Source: Leptolyngbya sp. BC1307
Lineage (GTDB): Bacteria > Cyanobacteriota > Cyanobacteriia > Phormidesmidales > Phormidesmidaceae
Assembly: GCF_002286735.1 (NCBI RefSeq)
Contig: NZ_NRTA01000025.1
Location: 1-62,088 of the forward strand
DNA length: 62,088 nt
Direction: 5' to 3'
In this document: positions 33,651 through 42,651 of the stretch, in pieces
How positions within the stretch are numbered: the first letter of the stretch is position 1
Layout: the number at the start of each line of letters is the position of its first letter
Position numbers and translations under genes: made by a program
The notes under the pieces: generated by a model
Seen by the model: the letters and a program-made list of their open reading frames with translations, nothing else
Told to the model about the DNA's origin: nothing
Databases searched by the model: none

Positions 33651-34991
33651 TCACGCATCAATTAGCCCCCGACGGCGCAGCAGATCAACAACTAAAGGAT
33701 GCAAATCGTACCAAAGCTCATCATTCTCATACTCCAATACATATAGCCCATGCAACATCTCTAAAAAATCTGCACTCTTCGCATCTGGCGGAGAAAACGC
33801 TTGATAGGTCTGAGCCAGCAAACTATAGAGATTACTCCCCAAAGGGCGAGCGTATTGATTGCGGATCGACTTCACTGCCTTAGCCAAAATATCTTTGTCT
33901 ATCTTGATATTGGTAGTCTCAGGCTCTACATCCATTTGCACCATGCATTCTAAGCAGCACTCCCGCCCCAATCGCACCATTTCCCTGAGCACACCGCCGC
34001 TTAACAGCACAATCTGTCGCTTAATATCTGGCTCAATCAAATCTTCAGGAATGCGCTTCTCTAACACCTTTTTCAATACCTCGACATTGGCCTCAATAGG
34101 TGTTGCATTCGGCTGATGAGCGGTCTCTCTAGGGAAGAACTTAGGAACACCCAAAAGCACAGTCCTTTCAGGATCTAAAGTAGTCATCAGGCCAGGCTCT
34201 CTCACTACCGCGATTGGAATGGTGAACACCACCCGAATATTGGGTGACATGAGTGACTGAATATTTTCTTGAAAGACAGATCGAATCACCGGCAAGTCTA
34301 GTTTATCCAAGTCATCGATAATGACCAAAACCTGCTTTTGAGTCGCCGCCTGAATTTCTCCCGCAATTAAGTCAATCTGCTGAGACAGGTCAGAAACTTT
34401 ATTCTCGAAAGTTTCTTTGATTTCTTCTCTAAAAGCTCCCTCTTTTTGCAGCTTAGCCTTGAAAAAGTCAAAGATGTTCGCCCCGACAGATATCTCTTGC
34501 TTAAGCTGATCGGTGTAAACACGAGATTTGGTCTGTGTAAACCAATTAAGCAACCTATTTGCAGTACTTTCAGGGATAGAAACCTGTTTGCTACTTGCCT
34601 GCTCCAAAAGCTGAAGCGCAATTGAGTACAAAAGATTGATGTGGTTAACATCCGACATCTCCACCATAGCGGCAATAGAAAATCCCGCCACAAAAAGCCC
34701 ATCCTGCCGCATCTGCTGAGCTAGCTGACCTAACAACGTAGATTTACCGCAGCCCCGATGCCCGGTAAAAATAAGCTTGTCGTTGTCCGCCATGGCCAAA
34801 ATTTTACGTCTCAGCAATCCGAGCGTTGCCTGTCCGTAGGTCACCCGAAATTTTTCAACGTCTTTTTCTGAAAACAGAGGAAACTGGCTCAGGTTTCGAT
34901 ATGCCCTGGTAAACTGCTCCATGCGATCCATGTTCATTGCCTGCGAACCATGCCCCATCATACCGCCACGGTCAATGGTAGAGCCCCGCAT
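33651..34991 (-). CDS. P-loop ATPase (STAND/Orc-like) of the TPR cassette
   Basis: 446 residues from the ATG at 34991, with AGGGA six bases upstream. Walker A is TGHRGCGKSTLLGQL (about 78-92) and Walker B VLVIIDDLDKLDLP (about 228-241). A sensor-like VVFTIPIAVVREP follows. The C-terminal ~70 residues look like a winged helix (LWYDLHPLVVDLLRRRGLI). A helical, charged insert lies at about 130-215. This matches prokaryotic STAND/KAP/Orc-like ATPases that act as switches in signalling or defence. It is the first gene of the cassette and directly follows a terminator hairpin. Confidence 0.82.
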   Translation of the reverse strand: MRGSTIDRGGMMGHGSQAMNMDRMEQFTRAYRNLSQFPLFSEKDVEKFRVTYGQATLGLLRRKILAMADNDKLIFTGHRGCGKSTLLGQLAQQMRQDGLFVAGFSIAAMVEMSDVNHINLLYSIALQLLEQASSKQVSIPESTANRLLNWFTQTKSRVYTDQLKQEISVGANIFDFFKAKLQKEGAFREEIKETFENKVSDLSQQIDLIAGEIQAATQKQVLVIIDDLDKLDLPVIRSVFQENIQSLMSPNIRVVFTIPIAVVREPGLMTTLDPERTVLLGVPKFFPRETAHQPNATPIEANVEVLKKVLEKRIPEDLIEPDIKRQIVLLSGGVLREMVRLGRECCLECMVQMDVEPETTNIKIDKDILAKAVKSIRNQYARPLGSNLYSLLAQTYQAFSPPDAKSADFLEMLHGLYVLEYENDELWYDLHPLVVDLLRRRGLIDA

Positions 34992-34995
34992 CAAA

Positions 34996-35027
34996 AATCC
35001 CTAGCTCAAATGTTCGAGCCAGGGATT
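34996..35027 (-). terminator. Hairpin terminating the upstream gene and enclosing the ATPase ribosome site
   Basis: An 11-of-12-bp inverted repeat AATCCCTAGCTC (34996-35007) / GAGCCAGGGATT (35016-35027) with an 8-nt loop. On the minus strand it is followed by TTTTTG and the ATPase ATG (34991). The 3' arm contains the AGGGA used as the ATPase Shine-Dalgarno, so folding would both stop upstream transcripts and hide that site. Confidence 0.65.
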
Positions 35028-35050
35028 CCTTCAGATATTTTCAGGCGCAG

Positions 35051-35533
35051 CTACTCAGCTTTATGCTTAATCGCAAACCGACCGAAGCCGAGGCAGGCAG
35101 CAGCGATCGCCACTCCTCCCACAGCCATCCACGGCGAGGAACCTGCGTAGTGCACATCTCTCGCCTCAGTCTGAGAAACCCGATCCGCATCGATCCCCGC
35201 TGCGTCCACCGGCACTACCAAAATATCGCCGTGGCCTTCCCGCTGAATGTCAATCTCCCAGTCGCCGCTGATGGATTGGTCTGGAGTGAATGTAAAGCGT
35301 CCTCGGGCATCGGTCATGCCCTTGGCCCAGGGGCGATGTGGCTGCTCGGGAGAATAAATAGTAACGTTAGCCCCTTTGAGCGGTTCGCCATTGCTAAAAA
35401 CTGACTGTACTTCTAGCGTGTTGCGGGTTTGTGCGTCGATGACGTAGTTAGTCTGTACCTGATGGGCAAATGCCTCGGTCGGCATGGCGGCCATACCCGC
35501 AGCCATAAGCATCAAAAACGGTAGCTGTTTCAT
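35051..35533 (-). CDS. Exported carboxypeptidase-regulatory-like domain protein with C-terminal membrane anchor
   Basis: 160 residues from the ATG at 35533 (MKQLPFLMLMAAGMAAMP, a signal peptide), GAGGG upstream; a longer frame to 35608 lacks support. The mature part begins HQVQTNYVIDAQTRNTLEV. It has a beta-sandwich with EPLKGANVTIYSP and GMTDARGRFTFTPD, as in carboxypeptidase regulatory/transthyretin-like domains. A C-terminal membrane helix (SSPWMAVGGVAIAAACLGFG) ends in basic residues. Such proteins often accompany metal or transport systems. The partner is unknown. Confidence 0.75.
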   Translation of the reverse strand: MKQLPFLMLMAAGMAAMPTEAFAHQVQTNYVIDAQTRNTLEVQSVFSNGEPLKGANVTIYSPEQPHRPWAKGMTDARGRFTFTPDQSISGDWEIDIQREGHGDILVVPVDAAGIDADRVSQTEARDVHYAGSSPWMAVGGVAIAAACLGFGRFAIKHKAE

Positions 35534-35655
35534 AACGTGGCCCTCGTTTATTAGGAGGATTGAAGCATGGCTAATCTTTGGCAGATGACTGACGACGAAA
35601 CCAAACAAATGGTATCAGCTTTTAGATATTTACTCTTAGAGACCACGCAAAGAGA

Positions 35656-35928
35656 CTACGCAGAGGGCACATCCGTCAGGTCTTTGGCTTCCCAGTTTAA
35701 GACAGACGCCTCGACCCCTTCAGTGCGCTTGCGCTTAGAGTCGGCTTCAAACCAGGCGATAATCTGCTCAGTGGTGAGAGCCTCTACCGAGGTATCCAGG
35801 TCTTTGGCAATGTAGACCAGCAGCTTGGCCGTAGAGAGCGTCAGCCGGGTCAAAAACTTTTCGGGCGTGGTCATCAGCGCTGCGTCTACGGCAGCAGAGT
35901 CTTCGGGGGTTAAAAACTGTGGCGACAT
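35656..35928 (-). CDS. Small conserved soluble protein of unknown function
   Basis: 90 residues beginning MSPQFLTPEDSAAVDAAL. It is mostly helical and acidic, with LTLSTAKLLVYIAKDLDTSVEAL and IIAWFEADSKRKRTEGV. No cysteine clusters, signal or membrane segment. It lies just downstream of sufR (57 nt from its stop) on the same strand and may be co-transcribed. I do not recognise a family. Confidence 0.65.
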   Translation of the reverse strand: MSPQFLTPEDSAAVDAALMTTPEKFLTRLTLSTAKLLVYIAKDLDTSVEALTTEQIIAWFEADSKRKRTEGVEASVLNWEAKDLTDVPSA

Positions 35929-35985
35929 AGCATAGAAAAAGGTAGCTTTCGTTCAGTTTAATGCGTCTGCTCAGTTGGTTGTAGG

Positions 35986-36681
35986 TCAGTCTTCGGCGAT
36001 CGCCCCCTTCGCCTCCACCAAATAGCCACACTGATGCTCCCCATTTACCAGCCAGTGCGTTCGTTCCACTGAGCAGTCAGGCAGGGCGATCGCAAACATC
36101 GCCAACTCATGTCCGCACACCGTCGGGTAAGATTCGGCAATGTGGGCGATCGCACAGTTATATTCCGTAATCACAAAAGCAGACTGCCCCGCTGACCCAT
36201 CCCCCTCTGTCGGATGACACTCTGCCATATAGCCCTCAGCCTGGCGCAGCTTTATTAGGGTCTGCATTCTCTCTTTGAGCGGTGCATCGCCGAGCTTAGC
36301 CCGATATTCCTTTGCCTTGCTCTGCCACTGCCGCTTCAGCAGTTTGCTCACCTGCTCTGGCCCCAGCGTATCCGCCACCGTATTTAGCAGCGACAGCGCA
36401 AACTGATCGTACTGATCAGGAAAATGCTCTCGCCCTTTGCGGCTGAGCTGATAGAGATGGTTGGGCCGCCCGATGCCTTCCTGACTGGTCTGATGCTCGA
36501 TTAGTTCACTGGTTTCCAGCGTTTTGAGATGGCGGCGAATGGCTTGCGGCGTGACCTGCAAATGGTCAGCGATCGCCCCGGCCGTCGCTGTGCCGCGCTT
36601 CAGCAAAAAGCGCAAAATGTCCTCTCTTATAGATGTCTGCTGCATAGATGTCTGCTGAGAAGATGTCTGTCGAGAAGTCAT
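35986..36681 (-). CDS. sufR: SufR, Fe-S cluster-sensing repressor of the suf operon
   Basis: 231 residues. An N-terminal winged helix-turn-helix (GTATAGAIADHLQVTPQAIRRHLK, about 31-54) is followed by the sensor domain. Its cysteines are spaced exactly C-X12-C-X13-C-X14-C from YNCAIAHIAES through HQCGYL, the SufR cluster ligands. With its 4Fe-4S cluster it represses suf genes, and cluster loss derepresses them. It is divergent from ftrC-sufBCDS, with its operator between them. The first ~18 codons are a short repeat (QTS units), so the true start may be the ATG at 36645. Confidence 0.95.
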   Translation of the reverse strand: MTSRQTSSQQTSMQQTSIREDILRFLLKRGTATAGAIADHLQVTPQAIRRHLKTLETSELIEHQTSQEGIGRPNHLYQLSRKGREHFPDQYDQFALSLLNTVADTLGPEQVSKLLKRQWQSKAKEYRAKLGDAPLKERMQTLIKLRQAEGYMAECHPTEGDGSAGQSAFVITEYNCAIAHIAESYPTVCGHELAMFAIALPDCSVERTHWLVNGEHQCGYLVEAKGAIAED

Positions 36682-36786
36682 TTTCTGGCGAAATGTCTGT
36701 GAATACGGCGATATCGAAAGGTGGCTACAGCGCTGAACTTATTTTTCTATGGACTTAAGGGAGCAATTGACAATAGCTGATTTACA

Positions 36787-36818
36787 ATACTTTAGAAACA
36801 CTTTGGTTGCTAAAGTAT
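36787..36818. promoter_or_regulatory. Perfect 9-bp inverted repeat in the suf control region
   Basis: ATACTTTAG (36787-36795) and CTAAAGTAT (36810-36818) are separated by 14 nt. It lies about 30 bp from the SufR operator. It differs from the CAAC-N6-GTTG motif, so it may bind a second regulator. Confidence 0.55.
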
Positions 36819-36848
36819 GATTCTTACAGTAATCTTAAGTTAGTTAAA

Positions 36849-36862
36849 CAACATTCGTGTTG
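36849..36862. promoter_or_regulatory. SufR operator CAAC-N6-GTTG
   Basis: CAACATTCGTGTTG matches the perfect dyad CAAC-N6-GTTG described for cyanobacterial SufR binding sites. It lies between the divergent sufR and ftrC-suf genes, 76 nt before ftrC. It would let SufR repress the suf genes and itself. Confidence 0.85.
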
Positions 36863-36937
36863 CTTTACCCCATCTTAGGCCAATATCAGCCTAAATTCAC
36901 CTAGCCGTTTTAGCACTCCTTCACCCTTAGAACCATC

Positions 36938-37303
36938 ATGAGCGCAAGCAATCCCAATCAGGGCTCTGATAAAAGCCTTGAAATCATGCGAAATTTTGCC
37001 CAGAGTTACGCCAAGCGTACGGGCACCTATTTTTGTCAAGATTTGGGTGTTACCGCTGTCGTGATTGAAGGGCTAGCCAAGCATAAAGATGACCTGGGTG
37101 CGCCCCTGTGCCCCTGCCGCCACTACGAAGACAAAGAGGCCGAGGTCAAAGCCGCCTATTGGAACTGCCCTTGTGTTCCTATGCAGGAGCGCCAGGAGTG
37201 CCACTGCATGCTGTTTCTCACCGAAGACAATCCGTTCTCCGGTGAAGATCAGAGCATCACTTTCGAGCAAATTCGCGCAGAGACTAACACCCCCAAGTCT
37301 TAA
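36938..37303 (+). CDS. ftrC: Ferredoxin-thioredoxin reductase, catalytic beta chain
   Basis: 121 residues. It carries the cysteines of the 4Fe-4S/disulfide active site: FCQDLG (about 33), CPCRHYED (about 58), CPCVPM (about 77) and CHCMLF (about 89). The enzyme passes photosynthetic electrons from ferredoxin to thioredoxin and so regulates carbon metabolism by light. It lies first in the SufR-controlled rightward transcript, ahead of sufB. Family length is normal. Confidence 0.95.
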   Translation: MSASNPNQGSDKSLEIMRNFAQSYAKRTGTYFCQDLGVTAVVIEGLAKHKDDLGAPLCPCRHYEDKEAEVKAAYWNCPCVPMQERQECHCMLFLTEDNPFSGEDQSITFEQIRAETNTPKS

Positions 37304-37377
37304 ACCCCGTCAGGTTTCAGCGCTGTCAGCTTCAATCTTTGCCCCCCTCTACTGCCCAAGCAGAACTTTTACCGCCA

Positions 37378-38817
37378 ATGACTTCTAGCGTTCAGTCTGT
37401 CGTTAGCCAACCCTACAAATACGGTTTCATTACCGACATTGAAGCCGATGCTTTCCCCCGTGGCCTCAGTGAAGAGGTCGTTCGGGCCATTTCGCTCAAA
37501 AAGAATGAACCTGACTTCATGCTGGACTTTCGGCTGAAGGCATACCGTCGCTGGCTGACGCTAGAGGAGCCCAGATGGCCAAACGTCGCCTATCCGCCCA
37601 TCGACTACAACCAGATTGTCTACTACTCTGCGCCCAAGCAGGCTGAGAAAAAGCTAGACAGCCTCGATGAGGTTGACCCGACGCTGCTAGACACCTTTGA
37701 CAAGCTAGGCATCTCTATCAACGAGCAAAAGCGGCTGGCCAACGTAGCGGTAGACGTTATCTTTGACAGCGTCTCCATCGCCACTACCTACAAGAAAGAC
37801 CTGGCCAAGCACGGCGTTATCTTTTGCTCAATTTCAGAAGCCATTCAAGAGCACCCGGAGCTGGTTAAGAAATACATCGGTACCGTGGTTCCGGCTGCGG
37901 ATAACTACTTTACAGCGCTCAATTCGGCAGTCTTTACCGACGGTTCTTTTGTTTATATTCCCAAAGGCGTCAAGTGCCCGATGGACTTGTCTACCTACTT
38001 TCGGATTAACAATGGCGATTCGGGGCAGTTTGAGCGCACGCTGATCATCGCCGAAGAGAGCAGCTCAGTGACCTATCTAGAGGGCTGCACAGCGCCGATG
38101 TATGACAGCAATCAGCTGCACGCAGCGGTCGTAGAGCTAGTCGCCTTAGATAATGCCGAGATCAAGTACTCGACAGTGCAAAACTGGTTTGCAGGCGACG
38201 AAAACGGCAAAGGTGGCATCTACAATTTTGTTACCAAGCGCGGCCTTTGCAAGGGCGTCAACTCTAAAATCTCCTGGACTCAGGTAGAGACGGGATCGGC
38301 GATTACCTGGAAGTATCCGAGCTGTGTGCTGGTAGGCGACAATTCGGTGGGCGAGTTCTACTCAGTTGCCCTCACGAACCATTACCAGCAGGCCGACACG
38401 GGCACCAAAATGGTCCACGTCGGCAAAAACACCCGCAGCACGATTATCTCTAAGGGGATTTCGGCGGGTAAGTCTAAGAATAGCTATCGCGGCTTGGTGC
38501 AGATTAATCCTAAAGCAGAGGGCGCTCGTAACTATTCGCAATGCGACTCTATGCTGCTAGGCGATACCTCAAACGCCAATACCTTTCCTTATATTCAGGT
38601 GCAAAACAGCAGCGCTCAGGTAGAGCATGAAGCCTCGACCTCGAAAATTGGTGAGGATCAGCTGTTTTACTTCGCCCAGCGCGGTATTTCGCCTGAAGAT
38701 GCGGTCTCGATGATTATCAGCGGTTTCTGTCGCGATGTCTTTAATGAGCTGCCAATGGAGTTTGCAGCTGAAGCCGATAAGCTGCTGAGTCTCAAGCTAG
38801 AAAATTCAGTGGGCTAA
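37378..38817 (+). CDS. sufB: SufB, Fe-S cluster scaffold protein
   Basis: 479 residues from the ATG at 37378 ([17 protein letters not shown]); a longer frame from 37339 is not supported. It has the SufB beta-helix: [60 protein letters not shown], and a C-terminal [21 protein letters not shown] with the conserved Cys. SufB forms the SufBC2D scaffold that builds clusters from SufS-derived sulfur and iron. It follows ftrC by 74 nt. Confidence 0.97.
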   Translation: MTSSVQSVVSQPYKYGFITDIEADAFPRGLSEEVVRAISLKKNEPDFMLDFRLKAYRRWLTLEEPRWPNVAYPPIDYNQIVYYSAPKQAEKKLDSLDEVDPTLLDTFDKLGISINEQKRLANVAVDVIFDSVSIATTYKKDLAKHGVIFCSISEAIQEHPELVKKYIGTVVPAADNYFTALNSAVFTDGSFVYIPKGVKCPMDLSTYFRINNGDSGQFERTLIIAEESSSVTYLEGCTAPMYDSNQLHAAVVELVALDNAEIKYSTVQNWFAGDENGKGGIYNFVTKRGLCKGVNSKISWTQVETGSAITWKYPSCVLVGDNSVGEFYSVALTNHYQQADTGTKMVHVGKNTRSTIISKGISAGKSKNSYRGLVQINPKAEGARNYSQCDSMLLGDTSNANTFPYIQVQNSSAQVEHEASTSKIGEDQLFYFAQRGISPEDAVSMIISGFCRDVFNELPMEFAAEADKLLSLKLENSVG

Positions 38818-38942
38818 GGCTTTAATGGCTGTGTGTCACCGATTTTCAGTATCAGATGCGATCTACGGATGCCTGTGCTGTCCGCTTTTTGCTTTACCCT
38901 TCGGCTTTTATTGGCCTATCTACACCTTGACTATTCAGCGAA

Positions 38943-39722
38943 ATGATTAACGAAAACGCCAAGACAATTCTCTCTGTTCGTAATCTTCATGCCAGTGTTG
39001 AGGGCACGGAGATTCTTAAGGGCGTCGATTTTGAAGTGAGGGCGGGAGAAATCCACGCGCTGATGGGGCTCAATGGCTCGGGTAAAAGCACGTTTTCAAA
39101 GGTGATCGCTGGTCACCCTGACTACAAAATTACGGCGGGCGAAGTGGTCTTTCAAGGGCAAGATTTGCTGGGGCTAGAGCCCCACGAGCGAGCAAATGCA
39201 GGCGTATTCTTAGCGTTTCAATATCCGCTGGAGATTCCGGGGGTGAGCAATCGCGACTTTTTGCGGGTGGCCTATAACGCTCACCGCAAGGCGAATGGCG
39301 CAGAAGAGATAGATGTGTTTGACTTTGACGACCTCGTTGAGGAGCGATCGCAAATCGTCAAAATGGACATCAGTTTTCTAGACCGCAACGTCAATGAGGG
39401 CTTCTCAGGCGGCGAGAAAAAGCGCAACGAAATTTTGCAAATGGCTTTGCTAACGCCGACGCTGGCCATTCTAGACGAGACCGATTCAGGGCTAGATATT
39501 GACGCACTGAAGACTGTTTCTGATGGTGTCAACCAGCTGAGCCAGCCTGAGAACGCGACGGTGCTGATCACTCACTACCAGCGACTGCTGAATTACATCG
39601 TGCCGGACTATGTGCATGTGATGGCTCAGGGCCGAATCGTGAAGACTGGCGGTAAAGAGCTGGCCCAAGAGCTAGAGTCTCGGGGTTACGACTGGATTGT
39701 TGCTGAGGAGGCTGTGGTTTAA
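38943..39722 (+). CDS. sufC: SufC, ABC-type ATPase of the Suf complex
   Basis: 259 residues. Walker A is GLNGSGKST (about 42-50), the signature [13 protein letters not shown] (about 156) and Walker [13 protein letters not shown] (about 178). It is a soluble ABC ATPase that binds SufB and SufD and drives the conformational change for cluster assembly. It is 125 nt after sufB and just before sufD. Confidence 0.97.
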   Translation: MINENAKTILSVRNLHASVEGTEILKGVDFEVRAGEIHALMGLNGSGKSTFSKVIAGHPDYKITAGEVVFQGQDLLGLEPHERANAGVFLAFQYPLEIPGVSNRDFLRVAYNAHRKANGAEEIDVFDFDDLVEERSQIVKMDISFLDRNVNEGFSGGEKKRNEILQMALLTPTLAILDETDSGLDIDALKTVSDGVNQLSQPENATVLITHYQRLLNYIVPDYVHVMAQGRIVKTGGKELAQELESRGYDWIVAEEAVV

Positions 39723-39724
39723 AG

Positions 39725-41083
39725 GTGAGTACGACAAGCGCAACATCTACTCGGACAGCAGACCGCGAAGCTTATTTGAAGCATTTGTTAGGGCAGGCGA
39801 TCGCCGTCGCCGAAAAATCTGAGCTAGACCTGGAATCTTTGCGTAGCCGGGCGCATGCTCTGGTGAGCGAACAGTCTTTTCCTTCGGGCCGAGACGAAGA
39901 GTGGCGATTTACTGACCTCTCTGAAATGCTGGCCGTTCCTTTCCCAGCGGCAGCAGAGGAGACTTTAGCCGCAGATGCGTTGGAGTCTGGGCTCCCCTGG
40001 TTAAACAGCGACGACTGCCGGCTGACCAGTGTTAACGGTCACTATGCGCCAGCGCTGTCTCTAGCTAGTCGCGATAATCAGGTTTCGACGAACCTGCCAG
40101 AAGGCGCAGTGGTTGCCCCACTCTCAGCGTTGATGGCCCATCCTGACTTCAGCCGGCAGATAGGCAGCAGCATCTCGGCGCGACTGGCCCAGATACAGGG
40201 CGGTGGCGAGGTGTTTACAGCGCTAAATACCGCTGGCTTTGCAGATGTGATGGTCGTGTGGCTGCGGGCCGATCAGGTGCTTGATCAGCCGGTTCATATT
40301 GTCAGGGCTTCTCAGGCAGGGGCGATCGCTCACCTGCGCACGCTAGTGATTGCCGAACGCCATGCTAGCTTCACCCTAGTAGAATCTTTCTGGGGCGATG
40401 ACGAGCAGACTCGCTGCAACAACAGCGTCACCGAAATTTGGCTAGAAGCCGGTGCCCAGGTCAACCACATTCGCCTGCAAAACGAAGGCGCACAGACCTT
40501 TCACATTGCCAAGACAGCCGTCTCTCAGGCCGCAGACAGCCGTTACCAATGTACGGCCATCGATCTGGGGGCAAAGCTATCTCGCCACCATCTAGAGGTC
40601 TATCAGACTGGCCCTCAGACGGACACTCACCTGTACGGACTGAGCGCACTGAGCGATCGCCAGCTCGCCGACACCCACAGCCTGATCGCGCTTACGCACC
40701 CCCACAGCGAAGCCACTCAAATTCAGAAAAACATTGTCGATGACCGGGCGCACAGCGTCTTTAACGGTCGGGTACTGGTTTCTCAGGCGGCGCAAATGAC
40801 CAACGCCTCACAGCTCAACCGCAATTTGCTGCTCTCCAGCAAAGCCCGAGTAGACACCAAACCCGAGCTAGACATCGTCGCTGACAACGTAAAATGCGCC
40901 CACGGGGCAACCGTCAGCCAGCTCCAGGCCGACGAAGTATTCTACCTCCAGAGCCGGGGCATCTCTGCTGAACAAGCTCAAAGACTGCTGCTCTATGGCT
41001 TTGCGATGGAAATTGTCGAAAAGATTACCTTCGCGCCGCTGCGCCAGTCACTGAGCGATCGCCTCACCCGGTGGACCCGCTAA
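39725..41083 (+). CDS. sufD: SufD, partner subunit of the SufBC2D scaffold
   Basis: 452 residues from a GTG two bases beyond the sufC stop, so translation is probably coupled. The C-terminal beta-helix contains the shared SufB/D region AHSVFNGRVLVSQAAQMTNA, NRNLLLSSKARVDTKPEL and DNVKCAHGATVSQL, and the final GISAEQAQRLLLYGFA. The N-terminal part has PSGRDEEWRFTDLSEM. It forms a heterodimer with SufB and helps with iron entry. Confidence 0.95.
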   Translation: MSTTSATSTRTADREAYLKHLLGQAIAVAEKSELDLESLRSRAHALVSEQSFPSGRDEEWRFTDLSEMLAVPFPAAAEETLAADALESGLPWLNSDDCRLTSVNGHYAPALSLASRDNQVSTNLPEGAVVAPLSALMAHPDFSRQIGSSISARLAQIQGGGEVFTALNTAGFADVMVVWLRADQVLDQPVHIVRASQAGAIAHLRTLVIAERHASFTLVESFWGDDEQTRCNNSVTEIWLEAGAQVNHIRLQNEGAQTFHIAKTAVSQAADSRYQCTAIDLGAKLSRHHLEVYQTGPQTDTHLYGLSALSDRQLADTHSLIALTHPHSEATQIQKNIVDDRAHSVFNGRVLVSQAAQMTNASQLNRNLLLSSKARVDTKPELDIVADNVKCAHGATVSQLQADEVFYLQSRGISAEQAQRLLLYGFAMEIVEKITFAPLRQSLSDRLTRWTR

Positions 41084-41125
41084 CCCTCCCTTTCCCCTTC
41101 CCCCCTAACCCTCACTCTTCAGACC

Positions 41126-42397
41126 ATGACGCTGACTGCCCCAAGAACCACCCTCACCCTGGCCGACGAGGTTCGCGCTGACTTTCCCATCCTGCATCAG
41201 GAAGTCAACGGCCACCCACTGGTCTATCTAGACAACGCTGCGACCTCCCAAAAGCCGCAGGCCGTCATTGATGCCATGGTGCATTACTACCAGGCAGATA
41301 ATGCCAACGTACATCGCGGCGTACACACGCTCAGTGGCCGAGCAACCGAAGCTTATGAAGGAGCCCGCGACAAGGTAGCCGCCTTTGTTAACGCCGCTTC
41401 TCGTGACGAAATTGTCTTTACCCGCAATGCCAGCGAAGCGATCAACCTGGTTGCCTACGCTTGGGGCCTCAGCCAGCTAGAGCGCGGCGATGAGATTGTG
41501 CTGTCAGTGATGGAGCACCACAGCAACCTGGTACCCTGGCAGCTAATCGCGCAGCGAACGGGCGCTATCCTCAAGCATGTGCCGCTCACGGCCACTGAAG
41601 AATTTGACCTGGATGCCTACAAGCATCTGGTCACAGACAAAACTAAGCTGGTTGCGGTCAACCACGTTTCTAACACGCTGGGCTGTATTAATCCGGTGAG
41701 TGAGATTGTGGCGATCGCCCATCAATTTGGCGCTAAAGTGCTGATTGACGCCTGCCAGAGCGTTCCGCATATGCCTGTAGACGTGCAGGCGATTGGCTGC
41801 GATTGGCTAGTCGCCTCTGGTCACAAAATGTGTGGGCCGACCGGCGCAGGCTTTCTCTACGGCCAACTCGATGTGCTGAAGGCCATGCCGCCTTTTATGG
41901 GCGGTGGTGAGATGATTCAAGATGTGTCTTTAGACCACTCTACCTACGCAGAGTTGCCCCATAAGTTTGAGGCGGGCACCCCGGCCATTTGTGAAGCTGT
42001 GGTGTTGGGCGCAGCGGTAGACTACCTCAACAAAATCGGCATGGATCGGATTGCTGAGTATGAGCATCAGCTAACTGCTTACCTGTACGAGCAGCTCAGC
42101 ACGGTTCCTCAGGTCAAACTATATGGGCCTCAGCCTCAGGCAGACGGCAGCGGGCGGGCAGCGATCGCGACCTTCACCGTTGAGGGCGTCCACGCTCAAG
42201 ACCTCTCTACGTTTTTAGATCATTCAGGCATTGCCATTCGCTCAGGGCACCACTGCACCCAGCCTTTGCATCAACTGCTAGGCGTCAATTCCACTGCTAG
42301 AGCCAGCCTGTACTTTTACAATACGCCCGCCGAAATCGACGCTTTTATCACAGCGCTTAAAGAAACCATCGACTTTTTTGGCAATATTTTTGAGTGA
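41126..42397 (+). CDS. sufS: SufS, cysteine desulfurase
   Basis: 423 residues. PLP-binding Lys lies in [17 protein letters not shown] (about 231), with the cofactor-stacking [11 protein letters not shown] (about 130) and [12 protein letters not shown] upstream. The catalytic Cys lies in [16 protein letters not shown] (about 373-388). It removes sulfur from cysteine as persulfide for the Suf scaffold. It is the last gene of the suf set, 42 nt after sufD. No sufE gene is seen in the window. Confidence 0.97.
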   Translation: MTLTAPRTTLTLADEVRADFPILHQEVNGHPLVYLDNAATSQKPQAVIDAMVHYYQADNANVHRGVHTLSGRATEAYEGARDKVAAFVNAASRDEIVFTRNASEAINLVAYAWGLSQLERGDEIVLSVMEHHSNLVPWQLIAQRTGAILKHVPLTATEEFDLDAYKHLVTDKTKLVAVNHVSNTLGCINPVSEIVAIAHQFGAKVLIDACQSVPHMPVDVQAIGCDWLVASGHKMCGPTGAGFLYGQLDVLKAMPPFMGGGEMIQDVSLDHSTYAELPHKFEAGTPAICEAVVLGAAVDYLNKIGMDRIAEYEHQLTAYLYEQLSTVPQVKLYGPQPQADGSGRAAIATFTVEGVHAQDLSTFLDHSGIAIRSGHHCTQPLHQLLGVNSTARASLYFYNTPAEIDAFITALKETIDFFGNIFE

Positions 42398-42651
42398 GGT
42401 ATAAAATCACCAGACTGCTTTTGTCGCCCAGACGCTAGTTGTACCTCTAATTTAAACTTGAACATTTAGTCGTCTCTGGGGGAACCTTAACCGTATGCGA
42501 TTAATTCTGGGCAGAGTCGCTTCGGGGATAAATAAACTGTCAGTGCTTTAGGAGAAATCTGTTACGTAGCCTCTTCAAGACCTCTTTCAAAACATCCCCC
42601 AAAGATCATCTGAAGATCCGCTCCCAGGCAACCCATTTAGGTGAAAAAACG

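Larger units (their letters stand above)
36682..36937. promoter_or_regulatory. Divergent sufR / ftrC-suf control region
   Basis: 256 nt holding the promoters of sufR (leftward) and ftrC-sufBCDS (rightward). It contains a SufR-type operator at 36849-36862 and a separate perfect 9-bp inverted repeat at 36787-36818. AT-rich sequence surrounds both. Confidence 0.8.
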
